Shown here piece by piece: positions 46,076 through 55,440 of a stretch of 64,000 nucleotides of DNA. Every line of letters begins with the position of its first letter. Position 1 is the first letter of the stretch. Under the pieces are notes generated by a model. The model was not told the origin of the DNA. It did no database searches and saw only the letters and a program-made list of their open reading frames with translations. Made by a program: the position numbers and the translations under genes. The DNA is from Saprospiraceae bacterium (GTDB lineage: Bacteria; Bacteroidota; Bacteroidia; Chitinophagales; Saprospiraceae): NCBI GenBank assembly GCA_016709995.1, contig JADJLQ010000001.1, forward strand, positions 2,700,001 to 2,764,000. Reading direction: 5' to 3'.

Positions 46076-48403
46076 ATGCTTAAATCAATTCGAATTACAC
46101 CTTCGTATGTATTGACTCTATCAATAGTGTTAATTTCATCGTTGTCCATTCTACCTGGATCAGGACAGAATTTTTATGATATTAAAACCATTCAAAAAAT
46201 TGAAATCACCTTTTCACAAAACAATTGGGATTATCAACTCGATACCTCCAAAGCCGGTGCTGAAGGTTACATCATGGCAAAATCCGTAGCGGTCAATGGA
46301 GTTGTATTTGATAGTGTCGGTATAAAATATAAAGGCAACAGCACCTATAATGCTAATCAAAAAAAGAACCCTTTCCACATTGAGCTTAATACTTACAAAG
46401 AGCAGGACTACCAGGGTTATACTGACATCAAACTAAGCAATAGTGCCAAAGACCCCACTTTTATTAGAGAAGTGCTATCTTATGAAATATTAAGGAACTA
46501 CATGGATGCGCCTCTTGCCAACTATGCCAATGTGTATATCAACGGCTCCTTGATAGGCCTGTATCCTAATGTTGAATCCATTTCCAAAAAATTTGTAAAT
46601 AACCACTTCTATTCTAATAACAATGCTTTTATAAAATGTAATCCTATAGCAGGAGCCGGCCAAGGTACCATGGCTAAACCCAATCTTGTATACCTGGGAA
46701 AGGATAGCAGCGCTTATGATGCGGCCTACGAATTAAAATCCGATGATGGCTGGAGCGCGTTGATTGCTCTTTGTGATACGCTCGCAAACAATATCAATGG
46801 CATAGAAAACATACTGGATGTAGATCGGGTATTGTGGATGTTGGCTTTTGATAATGTTTTTGTCAACCTGGATAGTTATATCGGTGTATTTTCTCAAAAC
46901 TATTATTTATACCAGGACGACAACGGTTTATTCAATCCAGTAGTCTGGGATCTCAATGAGTCATTAGGCACTTTTAGTCAAACAGGTACGATCAACTTGC
47001 AGAATACCATTGCCAAACAGCAAATGACCCATCTGCTCCATCTCAATGATGCTGCATGGCCGTTGATACAAAAACTGCTCGCTATCCCCCGATATAAGCA
47101 TATGTATATTGCCCATATGAAGACAATGATTTCAGAATTTTTTGCCAGCGGTACCTATTTTACCAGGGCTAACGAATTGCAAACCATCATCAATGCAGCA
47201 GTCCAGGCTGACCCAAATAAGTTTTTTAGCTATGCACAATTTCAAAGCAATCTGACTTCTGACATTTCGGGAGGTATGGGCGGGACACCGGGTATTAAAA
47301 ACCTCATGGACGGGAGAAGTACCTATTTGTTGGCATTGACAGATTTTACAGCGACGGCACCTTCCATCTCCAATGTCAGTGCATCCAATAACGCTCCGGC
47401 CATCAATAGCACTTTGTATATTAATGCAACAGTGACCAATGCTAAAGAAGTATTTATCGGATATCGGTTTTCAAAAGAAAGCCCATTCACCAAAGTCAAA
47501 ATGTTTGATGATGGAGTACACAATGATGGTACGGCAGGCGACCAGGTATTTGGAATAGATATCACCATGAAGACTGCTTTTGCGGAGTATTATTTTTACG
47601 CCGACAATTCGAACGCCGGTATTTTCTCCCCAGTAAGAGCTGAACATGAGTTTTATAATTTATATGCTGTACAATCAACTATTCAAAAAGGAGAGTTAGT
47701 CATCAATGAACTGATGGCTGATAATGGTGCTACGATAGCTGATGCACATGGAGACTACGATGATTGGATCGAACTATACAATACTACCTCTAACACAATT
47801 AGTCTTGACAATCTGTATTTGTCTGATTCTTATACCTCTACACAAAAGTGGAAATTTCCTGATGGAACGACCATAGGTCCAAAATCCTATTTAATCGTGT
47901 GGGCAGATGATGATGAAGATCAGGAAGGCATTCATGCTACCTTCAAATTATCAGCCACCGGCGAGCAAGCTATTTTATCATATGCTGATAGCTACGTAGT
48001 AGATAGCATCAGCTTTGGTGCGCAAACCAAAGATATTTCTTATTTGAGGTGCCCAAATGGAAGCGGTACTTTTAAATTGTACACACCTTCTTTTGGTGCA
48101 GAAAATTGTTTGACCACCGCCTTAGGTGAGGTAAATCTCAACAATCAAGCGGAAGCATTAAAAGCGATTGTTTTTCCAAATCCGGCAAATGATTATATAG
48201 ACATTCAATTTTTGGGGCCAAATAGTAAGCCCTTAACTGTGGAGCTCTTTGATGTATCGGGCAGGATGGTTCAAAAATCGAGAATAGCTGCTAAAGCCAC
48301 CACCGCACGGCTGGAGACTACCCTTGTTCATTCAGGAACCTATCTACTTAAAATTTCAAGTGAGCACGCAGTAACTTCCAAAATAGTTATGATTGCAAAA
48401 TAG
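46076..48403 (+). CDS. Secreted CotH-kinase-like protein with lamin-tail domain and type IX sorting tail
   Basis: This 775-residue exported protein has a signal peptide at about 1-31. The CotH-like domain spans about 35-430 with GIKYKGNSTYNANQKKNPFH and DIKLSNSAKDPTFIREVLSY; the expected active-site region VWDLNESLGTF is present. A sandwich domain at about 430-540 is followed by a lamin-tail domain (VINELMADNGATIADAHGDY, then DWIELYN) and a C-terminal sorting domain (VFPNPANDYIDIQF, then VELFDVSGRMV). The last part directs secretion through the type IX system and anchoring at the cell surface. CotH proteins phosphorylate spore-coat proteins in Bacillus; here the target is unknown. Confidence 0.92.
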   Translation: MLKSIRITPSYVLTLSIVLISSLSILPGSGQNFYDIKTIQKIEITFSQNNWDYQLDTSKAGAEGYIMAKSVAVNGVVFDSVGIKYKGNSTYNANQKKNPFHIELNTYKEQDYQGYTDIKLSNSAKDPTFIREVLSYEILRNYMDAPLANYANVYINGSLIGLYPNVESISKKFVNNHFYSNNNAFIKCNPIAGAGQGTMAKPNLVYLGKDSSAYDAAYELKSDDGWSALIALCDTLANNINGIENILDVDRVLWMLAFDNVFVNLDSYIGVFSQNYYLYQDDNGLFNPVVWDLNESLGTFSQTGTINLQNTIAKQQMTHLLHLNDAAWPLIQKLLAIPRYKHMYIAHMKTMISEFFASGTYFTRANELQTIINAAVQADPNKFFSYAQFQSNLTSDISGGMGGTPGIKNLMDGRSTYLLALTDFTATAPSISNVSASNNAPAINSTLYINATVTNAKEVFIGYRFSKESPFTKVKMFDDGVHNDGTAGDQVFGIDITMKTAFAEYYFYADNSNAGIFSPVRAEHEFYNLYAVQSTIQKGELVINELMADNGATIADAHGDYDDWIELYNTTSNTISLDNLYLSDSYTSTQKWKFPDGTTIGPKSYLIVWADDDEDQEGIHATFKLSATGEQAILSYADSYVVDSISFGAQTKDISYLRCPNGSGTFKLYTPSFGAENCLTTALGEVNLNNQAEALKAIVFPNPANDYIDIQFLGPNSKPLTVELFDVSGRMVQKSRIAAKATTARLETTLVHSGTYLLKISSEHAVTSKIVMIAK

Positions 48404-48751
48404 TTGGTTTATGGTTGTCCGCTACTAGTTCCTGCCTTATTTACATATTATGGAGAACCCAACACGTTTATGCCCGGGTCATGGTAAGACAGGACTTTGT
48501 TGATTTTAATTTGTAGACGAAATTCGATGTACTAAAACTGAGAAAATTAATCCCAGGGAAAGGAGTAACGAATTACAAATAAAGTCGTAACGCTAACGAT
48601 ATCTCCTGCTCCGGGATTGCAAAACCTATTTATTTCCAAGCCCGGTTATTTGGTTATTTTATATCTTCATCCAATACCTTGGACAGAGGTGGAAGAGGAA
48701 TAACCTTCCTACCACTGATCGATTTTTAAAATAGCTTACCTTATTCTGCAG
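48404..48751. other. Intergenic stretch without recognised features
   Basis: This 348-bp gap between the CotH gene and the deacetylase/esterase gene presumably contains the latter's promoter. I see no convincing -7 box, hairpin terminator or ORF. Confidence 0.4.
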
Positions 48752-50803
48752 ATGAAAAAATTAATATTGTTTGGTGCCATTCTTCTATCAGTCTATTCCG
48801 CCCAGGCACAATTTAACACCCAGGCCTGGCGAGGCAAAAAATGCGCCGTAGCCATTACTTACGACGATGCTTTAAATGTACACCTGGACCATGCACTTCC
48901 GATATTGGATTCTTTGGGACTGAAGGCTACTTTTTATCTGACCACCTATACTCCTGCTTTTAAAAACAGGATGTTTGAGTGGAAAGCTGTAGCAGCCGAA
49001 GGGCATGAACTAGGAAATCATACTTTATTCCACCCTTGCCTCGGGGGCACGCCTGGCCGGTCCTGGGTACGACCTGAGTACGATATGTCTACTTATACTA
49101 TCCGTAGGATGTCCGACGAAATCAGGATGACCAATGTCATGTTGGAGGCCATCGATGGACTCAAGAAAAGAACCTTTGCTTTTACCTGTGGGGATATGAT
49201 GGTCAGCGATGGTTCTTTCGTCGAGCAGATCAAGCCTGATTTTAATGGAGCCCGGGCAGTGCGACATGAGATGCATCCTATCCAGGCAGTCGATCTGTAC
49301 AATATCGACTGTTATGCCATCAACGGCGAGTCAGGAGCCCAGATGATCGACCTGGTCGAAAAAGCCATGGCGACCAATTCACTGCTGGTCTTTTTATTTC
49401 ACGGTGTAGGGGGAGAACACAATATCAATGTTGACCTCGAAGCCCATCGGGAGCTCTTGCAGTACATCAAAGCCAATGAAAAAGACATCATGGTCGCCCC
49501 CATGGTAGAGCTGGCCGATCATATCCGCGACTGGCAGACCCGTGACAATATCCGTAAGCTTACCAATGAAGATCACCAGGATATACTGCGACAGCTGGGC
49601 ATCACCTCCCTCAGGCCGGGCGCCAACGGCAGCAATCCCAACGCCCCCAACGCCGCTAACTATGACGAATCCAAGGCCAACCCCTATCCCAAGCTCCCGG
49701 ATCCACTAAAATTCAATAACGGCAAAAAAGTCAATACTGCTAAAAAATGGGATCAGCGCAAGCTAGAGCTCTTTGAGGATTTTGACAGAGAAGTTTATGG
49801 CCGGATGCCCGCCAATACACCCCAGGTCCGGTGGGAGATCGTGAGTAGCAGGGATACCATATTATATAGTACTCATCCTGTGAACACCACGCAGCTGATA
49901 GGCCATGTAGACAATACCTCCTATCCTGCCATCAGCGTCGATATCCAACTGAGCCTGACGATTCCTATCGGCTCCTCTGCAAAGGTTCCCGTAGTCATGG
50001 AGCTTGGATTTGGATTTCCGCCAGGTTTCAGACCTGCCAGGCCCCCTACCTCAAACGAACCATCGTGGCAGCAACAGTGCCTCGACAAAGGCTGGGGCTA
50101 CGCTGTGCTGGTCCTCTCAAGCATCCAGGCTGACAATGGAGCCGGTCTGACCCAAGGCATCATAGGACTGATGAATAAAGGTGCACGACGCAAACCCGAT
50201 GATTGGGGCAGTCTCCGTGCCTGGGCCTGGGGAGCGAGCAGAGCAATGGATTACTTCAGTACCAACCCCAGGGTAGATGCTTCCAAAGTAGCGATCGAGG
50301 GCCACTCCAGATATGGCAAAGCAGCTTTGGTCACCCTCGCTTATGATACAAGGTTTGCGACCGGCTTCATCAGCTCCTCAGGCGAAGGTGGCGCCAAACT
50401 CCATCGCCGCAACGCCGGAGAGATCGTAGAGAATGTAGCCGGCAGCAATGAATACCATTGGATGGCAGGTAATTTTATCAAATATGCCGGTCCTAAAAAC
50501 TGGGGTGATCTGCCTGTAGATTCCCATGAATTGATCGCCTTATGTGCTCCCAGGCCTATATTCATCAGTGGAGGCAATGTAGGAGATGGCTGGGTTGATT
50601 CCAGGGGCATGTTTATGGCTGCCGCTGCAGCCGGGCCAGTCTACAAATTGTTAGGCAAAAAAGATTTGGGTACTACAGTTTTTCCATCGGTAGAAACAGG
50701 ATTAATGTCTGGCGAAATTTCTTTCAGACAACATAATAGTGGGCATACCCCTGGACCTAACTGGCCGGTGTTTTTGGAATTTGCTGCCAGGTATTTTAAG
50801 TAG
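48752..50803 (+). CDS. Polysaccharide deacetylase fused to a glucuronoyl-esterase (CE15) domain
   Basis: This 683-residue secreted protein has a signal peptide at 1-19. Residues about 25-265 form a NodB/CE4-type deacetylase with the metal-binding pattern AITYDDALNVHLDH and GHELGNHTLFHP. After a Pro/Asn-rich linker, residues about 300-683 form a CE15 alpha/beta hydrolase: nucleophile Ser near 518 in IEGHSRYGKAAL (usual GCSRxGK, here His instead of Cys), FISSSGEGGAKLHRRNAGE, and the catalytic His in HNSGHTPGPNWPVF. CE15 enzymes cut esters between glucuronic acid on xylan and lignin alcohols. The fusion suggests combined deacetylation and ester cleavage on decorated xylan. Confidence 0.88.
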   Translation: MKKLILFGAILLSVYSAQAQFNTQAWRGKKCAVAITYDDALNVHLDHALPILDSLGLKATFYLTTYTPAFKNRMFEWKAVAAEGHELGNHTLFHPCLGGTPGRSWVRPEYDMSTYTIRRMSDEIRMTNVMLEAIDGLKKRTFAFTCGDMMVSDGSFVEQIKPDFNGARAVRHEMHPIQAVDLYNIDCYAINGESGAQMIDLVEKAMATNSLLVFLFHGVGGEHNINVDLEAHRELLQYIKANEKDIMVAPMVELADHIRDWQTRDNIRKLTNEDHQDILRQLGITSLRPGANGSNPNAPNAANYDESKANPYPKLPDPLKFNNGKKVNTAKKWDQRKLELFEDFDREVYGRMPANTPQVRWEIVSSRDTILYSTHPVNTTQLIGHVDNTSYPAISVDIQLSLTIPIGSSAKVPVVMELGFGFPPGFRPARPPTSNEPSWQQQCLDKGWGYAVLVLSSIQADNGAGLTQGIIGLMNKGARRKPDDWGSLRAWAWGASRAMDYFSTNPRVDASKVAIEGHSRYGKAALVTLAYDTRFATGFISSSGEGGAKLHRRNAGEIVENVAGSNEYHWMAGNFIKYAGPKNWGDLPVDSHELIALCAPRPIFISGGNVGDGWVDSRGMFMAAAAAGPVYKLLGKKDLGTTVFPSVETGLMSGEISFRQHNSGHTPGPNWPVFLEFAARYFK

Positions 50804-50865
50804 GAGGGCTTACTAATTCGTACTTTCTATCGTAAAAACAATTCTAGAATATATCTCTATAAATC

Positions 50866-51420
50866 ATGAATTTGCAAAAGTCCTGGAGATTCATTTGGAA
50901 AGCAAAAAGCAAGGCAGACAAGTTAACGCTGGTTCTGTTAGTCATTTATCTGATTGCTATAGTGTGGATATTGTTGTTTAAATTAGGCGTACGATTTTCC
51001 TACATGGAACACAGGCAAGTAAATTTAATTCCATTTAAAGACCTTATCTTAAATGGTAAAACGGAATATGATGAAAGCATCATGAATGTGATTATATTTT
51101 TACCGCTAGGCATTTATACTGGTACTCTAATTAAAAAATGGAATTTTAGTACCCATATGCTCTCTTTTCTAATACTCACATTAATAATTGAAAGTATTCA
51201 GTTTACTTTTAAGATTGGGGCTTTTGATATTACGGATGTAGTTACCAACACTTTAGGTGGGATAATTGGATTCATGACTTATAAAGCAATTCTACGAGCT
51301 TTTTTTAAGCAATCTAAAGCGCACAATTTCATCAATTTAATAGCAGCGATAGGGTCTGGCTTAATGATTTTATTTTTATATTTACTTAAAACAAATCATT
51401 TGGGAATAAGATATCAATAA
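50866..51420 (+). CDS. VanZ-like membrane protein
   Basis: This 184-residue protein has four membrane helices. The family features are the NLIPFKDLILNGKTEYDESIMNVIIFLPLGIYTG stretch spread over residues about 53-85 and DITDVVTNTLGGIIGFMTY near 124-142. VanZ relatives are linked to teicoplanin resistance in enterococci, but most, like this one, have no known role. The base composition is A/T-rich from here rightward. Confidence 0.85.
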   Translation: MNLQKSWRFIWKAKSKADKLTLVLLVIYLIAIVWILLFKLGVRFSYMEHRQVNLIPFKDLILNGKTEYDESIMNVIIFLPLGIYTGTLIKKWNFSTHMLSFLILTLIIESIQFTFKIGAFDITDVVTNTLGGIIGFMTYKAILRAFFKQSKAHNFINLIAAIGSGLMILFLYLLKTNHLGIRYQ

Positions 51421-51448
51421 GAATAAATTTTCCATGTAAATAAAAAAT

Positions 51449-51642
51449 ACTTATGTAAATACCCTCCGACATACATTTGCCATTCACCTGATTCTTGATG
51501 GAATAGACTTAAAAGAGTACAGGAGTATCTTAGAAAAAGTTTCCCTGGCATTACAGCCCTCAATAACCAGATCACAGACAAGATTAAGACGGATGTAATA
51601 TCCACGCTTGACAATTTGGGAAAAGCCAACAATTTCTGCTGA
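51449..51642 (+). pseudogene. Decayed C-terminus of a tyrosine recombinase/integrase
   Basis: Reading from 51449, the frame gives NTYVNTLRHTFAIHLILDGIDLKE, matching the box II region (HTLRHSFATHLLE-G-DL) of XerC/integron-type tyrosine recombinases. The upstream His of HxLRH is Asn here. After a frame change near 51535 the other frame gives ITALNNQITDKIKTDVISTL and a stop at 51642, resembling the usual C-terminal tail with IKSPLDNL. The active-site Tyr block is no longer recognisable. The rest of the gene is missing upstream. It is direct evidence of past mobile DNA at the left edge of the A/T-rich region. Confidence 0.55.
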
Positions 51643-51733
51643 CTTCTTACCCATCTGAAAAAATATTTTGCGAAAAAGGTATGTTGCACTTATATTTGCA
51701 ACCGATTAGTTTCACTACTAAACAAAATGACTT

Positions 51734-51979
51734 ATGCGTAGAGACATATTTCAAGCCATTGCTGACCCAACCAGGAGAGCCGTCCTCGTTCTACTTGCAG
51801 TACATGCTACAACACCAAACGCTGTTGCCGAAAACTTTAAGAGTACACGGCAGGCTGTGTCAAAACACCTGCGTACACTTACAGAATGTGACCTTGTAAG
51901 AAAGAATCAAAAAGGCAGAGAGATTTACTACTCGCTTAAAAGTGACAAAATGAAAAAAATAGACCAATGGATAGAGTAA
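51734..51979 (+). CDS. ArsR-family regulator, C-terminus cut by in-frame stops
   Basis: This 81-residue winged-helix regulator starts MRRDIFQAIADPTRRAVLVL and carries the recognition region AENFKSTRQAVSKHLRTLTE plus the wing GREIYYSLK. The family normally continues for about 25 residues. In the same frame the DNA after the TAA reads FRKIWETRFNQ, then TGA, then DNLLTTNKKNKK and a final TGA at 52052-52054, which overlaps the next ATG as ATGA. The two internal stops replace codons expected to encode Gln/Glu and Leu. The DNA-binding part is intact, so the short form may still work. It is paired with an AHSA1 gene, a frequent ArsR partner. Confidence 0.85.
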   Translation: MRRDIFQAIADPTRRAVLVLLAVHATTPNAVAENFKSTRQAVSKHLRTLTECDLVRKNQKGREIYYSLKSDKMKKIDQWIE

Positions 51980-52050
51980 TTCAGAAAAATTTGGGAAACC
52001 CGATTCAATCAATGAGATAATTTATTAACCACTAATAAAAAAAATAAAAA

Positions 52051-52590
52051 ATGAATATTTTACAATTTGATTTTATAGTTGACAAATCAACCAACACTGT
52101 TTTAGTAACCAGAGAATTTGATGCGGAACTGCCACTTGTTTGGGATGCGTTTACTTCAAAAGAAATTCTAGACCAATGGTGGGCACCTAAGCCTTTCGAA
52201 TCAAAAACGAAAGTAATGAACTTTGAAGTTGGTGGCCGAAGATTTTATGCAATGGTTAGTCCTGAAGGACAAGAAATGTGGTCTGTTCAGAAATATACTT
52301 CAATAACTCCAAAAACTAATTTCAAATTCATTAGTGCTTTTGCAGACAAAGATGAAACCCCTCATTTACCAGGTTCAAATTGGGACTTGAATTTTACTGA
52401 ACAAAATGCCCACCCGGACGACCCAGTCATCCATGGAATAACTAAAGTAAGTATTACCATTTACAATGAATCGCTTGAACGCATGGAAAAAATGATTAAA
52501 ATGGGCTTCAAAGAAGGCTTTACAGCTACATTAAACGAATTAGAAAATTTATTATCCACATTAAATAAATATCGCAATGAAAGCGTATAA
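52051..52590 (+). CDS. SRPBCC/AHSA1-domain protein
   Basis: This 179-residue START-fold protein of the activator-of-Hsp90-like (AHSA1) family is marked by VTREFDAELPLVWDAFTSKE, WWAPKPFESKTKVMNFEVGG and the C-terminal helix MIKMGFKEGFTATLNELE. Such proteins bind small hydrophobic ligands; no enzyme activity can be assigned. Its start overlaps the ancestral stop of the ArsR gene, and its end overlaps the next lipoprotein gene by 14 bp, so the three form one operon. Confidence 0.92.
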   Translation: MNILQFDFIVDKSTNTVLVTREFDAELPLVWDAFTSKEILDQWWAPKPFESKTKVMNFEVGGRRFYAMVSPEGQEMWSVQKYTSITPKTNFKFISAFADKDETPHLPGSNWDLNFTEQNAHPDDPVIHGITKVSITIYNESLERMEKMIKMGFKEGFTATLNELENLLSTLNKYRNESV

Positions 52591-53191
52591 ACTAAAATTC
52601 TTGACCGTATTAGTGATAGCGAGTCTAATAGGTTGTGGAGATTCTCAGCAGAATTCTCACCAAAACAATAACATTGATACAATTTCCAATGAAACTTTAG
52701 CAAAAAAGCCAAATATGATTACTCAAAAAATAACACCTTGTCTTTGGGTTGATAAGGATGCGAAAGCAGTAGTAGATTATTACCTTACTATTTTCAAAGA
52801 TGGTAAACTGAAAGAATATCACCAATATAAGAATCCACCGCAAGAAACAGGGCAAGACGGTCCAGATAACTTCGAAACTGCGGTTATAGAAATTGGTGAT
52901 ATTGAATTTAGTATTTTAGCTGCAGGTCCATACTTCAAGTTTAATGAATCTGTTTCGTTTGTTATAAATTGTAAAGACCAGGCAGAAGTAGATTACTATT
53001 GGGATGCTTTGACTGCAAACGGTGGTGAAGAAAGTTCTTGTGGGTGGTGTAAAGACAAATATGGTTTATCGTGGCAGGTTGTTCCCGTTGAATATTTTGA
53101 GCTTATTAACAGCGATGATCCTAAAGTTAGAGAAAAGGCAATGAAGAATACATTTAATCAGAAAAAATTAATACTTTCAGAACTTAAATGA
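52577..53191 (+). CDS. Lipoprotein with PhnB-like (VOC-fold) domain
   Basis: This 204-residue protein has a lipoprotein signal with lipobox IGC (Cys20) followed by a polar linker to about residue 48. The PhnB/3-demethylubiquinone-methyltransferase-like domain starts at ITQKITPCLWVDKDAKAVVD and includes AAGPYFKFNESVSFVINCKD, GGEESSCGWCKDKYGLSWQV and VPVEYFELI. Members are normally cytoplasmic; an exported lipid-anchored version is unusual. Last gene of the ArsR-AHSA1 operon. Confidence 0.85.
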   Translation: MKAYKLKFLTVLVIASLIGCGDSQQNSHQNNNIDTISNETLAKKPNMITQKITPCLWVDKDAKAVVDYYLTIFKDGKLKEYHQYKNPPQETGQDGPDNFETAVIEIGDIEFSILAAGPYFKFNESVSFVINCKDQAEVDYYWDALTANGGEESSCGWCKDKYGLSWQVVPVEYFELINSDDPKVREKAMKNTFNQKKLILSELK

Positions 53192-53637
53192 ACTGAATAA
53201 TTTCGGTTAAGAAGGACTATTCAGAATTTGAACACTAGTAAGAATTAAAACTGCCCATCATTAAGTAGACGGCCCTGTCTTCTTTCTATAACAGATCTGA
53301 CGACTCAGACGAGTATCTTATGATCCTAGACAGAGTAGATTGAAAAAAAGACTATCGAACGAAGGTAATTGAACGATTGGAATACTATAATACTTTTGTG
53401 CTACATTTGGGCAGAAGGAATTCCAATTCCAGTTCTTTTTAAAATGCTACACTTTGGCGGTAATAAGGCCTTCAAGCAATTTTATCATCTAAGAAATGAA
53501 ACTCTATTTCTAATTATTTCAATTAAACATGGATACATTAACCGCCTTACTCTGGATAATTTGGACTTTTGATGAAAATTAAGAATTTAGTTAAGTCAAA
53601 ATAAACTTTATTGCAAAAAAATAATTACTATTGAATT
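53192..53637. other. Intergenic stretch, no supported gene
   Basis: This 446-bp A/T-rich gap contains one 67-codon open frame (53369-53572) with no family match and no clear ribosome-binding context, which I regard as chance or remnant. No hairpin terminator or promoter box stands out. Confidence 0.4.
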
Positions 53638-55440
53638 ATGAAAAATAAATTCCTTCTAATTGTCCTACAAATAAGTATGATGGCCTATTTAACGCTTTCA
53701 GCACAAGCCCCTTTGTTGCAAAATGTATCAGGTAGAAAAACGATTTCACTTGATGGTCGCTGGCAATCTCAAATTGATATGTATGGGGTAGCTTCAGGAG
53801 ATCGTTCGGGACTTGTCAAGGATAGAAAGCCTGTAAAGTATGAGTTCAAGGGTGACAATTTAAGGAATACAGAACTGGTTGAGCAAGATTTAGATGTTGG
53901 AGAACAACTGCAAGTACCTGGTGACTGGAATACACAACGCGAAAATTTATTCTTTTATGAAGGAAATATGTGGTACAGAAAAAAAATACCTATTACACCA
54001 CAAACAGGTAAACGCTATTTTCTGCATTTTGGGGCAGTTAACTATGAGGCAGTTGTTTACTTGAACGGCACAAAATTAGGACAACACGAAGGTGGTTTTA
54101 CAGCATTTCAATTCGAAGTCACTTCATTACTTCAATCAGGAGAAAATACAGTGTTGGTTAATGCAAATAATATTCGAGGAGAAAATAATATACCGACCAA
54201 TATTACAGACTGGTGGAATTACGGAGGAATTACCCGATCTGTAAATCTTATTGAAGTACCTGAAACATATATTTCTGACTATTTTATCCAATTAGAAAAG
54301 GGAAAGACTACTGATATCAAGGGCTGGGTAAAGTTAGAAGGATCACAAAAGAATCAAAATATTACAATAGAAATTCCTGAAATCGGTGTAAAGCAAACGC
54401 TCCAAACAGATACTGCTGGTCTAGCCCTCCTAAGTATCAGTACCAAAAAACTACAACTTTGGTCACCTGAAAACCCGAAACTATACCCAGTAAAACTAAA
54501 TTCTACTTCTGATACGGTTAATGATAAAATTGGTTTTCGTACTATCGAGACACGGGGAACAGAAATCCTGTTGAACGGAAAGCCTATCTTTTTAAAAGGA
54601 GCAAGCATTCATGAAGAAGCTCCATACCGCACCGGTAGATGTTATTCAGAAGGTGATGCACGTACTTTATTGACCTGGGCAAAAGAGCTGGGCAGTAATT
54701 ATGTTCGTTTGGCGCATTACCCGCACAACGAAATCATGACTCGTATGGCAGACGAAATGGGTTTAATGGTATGGTCGGAAATTCCAGTGTATTGGGCAGT
54801 TAAATTTGAAAAGCCTGATGTATATGCAAAAGCTGAAACTCAATTAGTTGAAAATATCAGTCGGGATAAAAATAGAGCTTCTATAATTATTTGGTCAATG
54901 GCAAATGAAACACCCGAGACAGGGGATAGACTCAACTTTCTAAAAAATCTTATTACAAAAACCAAAAGCATTGATGCCACCCGACTTACTGCAGCAGCCC
55001 TATTTTCAAAACCAAGCAAAGGTCTTCAAACCATCGAAGACCCATTGGGCGAGTATGTAGATGTGATGGGTTGTAATGAATACATTGGATGGTATACACT
55101 CCCTGCTGAACTTGCACCGACCATTAAATGGACATCTAAATACCAAAAGCCTTTAATTATGAGTGAGTTTGGTGGTGAAAGCGTGGCGGGATTGCATGGT
55201 AAAGCAGACGAAATTTGGACAGAAGAATATCAAAACCGTATTTATGAAAACCAGGTAAAAATGTTTGATAACATTACATTACTAAGCGGGACAACAGCTT
55301 GGGTTTTAATGGATTTTCGCTCCCCCTTGCGTCTGCTACCACGAAAACAAGATTTTTTCAATCGCAAAGGTCTGGTTTCAGACAATGGTATTAAAAAAAT
55401 GGCTTTTTATACTTTACAAAAATGGTATAAAGGTAAATAA
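53638..55440 (+). CDS. GH2 beta-glucuronidase/galactosidase-type glycosidase
   Basis: This 600-residue secreted glycoside hydrolase of family 2 has a signal peptide at 1-22. The jelly-roll sugar-binding domain (about 35-210) contains MWYRKKIPI and HFGAVNYEAVVYLNGTKLGQHEGG; an immunoglobulin-like domain follows, then the catalytic barrel from about 305 (GKPIFLKGASIHEE). The acid/base Glu is in IIWSMANETPE and the nucleophile Glu in IMSEFGGESVAG. Overall build and the LRLLPRKQDFFNRKGLVSDN region near the C-terminus favour beta-glucuronidase. It could work with the nearby CE15 esterase on glucuronic-acid-decorated glycans, but that is inference. Confidence 0.92.
   Translation: MKNKFLLIVLQISMMAYLTLSAQAPLLQNVSGRKTISLDGRWQSQIDMYGVASGDRSGLVKDRKPVKYEFKGDNLRNTELVEQDLDVGEQLQVPGDWNTQRENLFFYEGNMWYRKKIPITPQTGKRYFLHFGAVNYEAVVYLNGTKLGQHEGGFTAFQFEVTSLLQSGENTVLVNANNIRGENNIPTNITDWWNYGGITRSVNLIEVPETYISDYFIQLEKGKTTDIKGWVKLEGSQKNQNITIEIPEIGVKQTLQTDTAGLALLSISTKKLQLWSPENPKLYPVKLNSTSDTVNDKIGFRTIETRGTEILLNGKPIFLKGASIHEEAPYRTGRCYSEGDARTLLTWAKELGSNYVRLAHYPHNEIMTRMADEMGLMVWSEIPVYWAVKFEKPDVYAKAETQLVENISRDKNRASIIIWSMANETPETGDRLNFLKNLITKTKSIDATRLTAAALFSKPSKGLQTIEDPLGEYVDVMGCNEYIGWYTLPAELAPTIKWTSKYQKPLIMSEFGGESVAGLHGKADEIWTEEYQNRIYENQVKMFDNITLLSGTTAWVLMDFRSPLRLLPRKQDFFNRKGLVSDNGIKKMAFYTLQKWYKGK

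Noticed and set aside
51734..52054. Stop-codon reassignment as explanation for the ArsR stops
   Set aside because: TAA and TGA both terminate normally at the ends of intact genes throughout the window, so a changed code is not plausible.
53369..53572. 67-codon ORF as a gene
   Set aside because: No family match, no start context and no coding-like composition.
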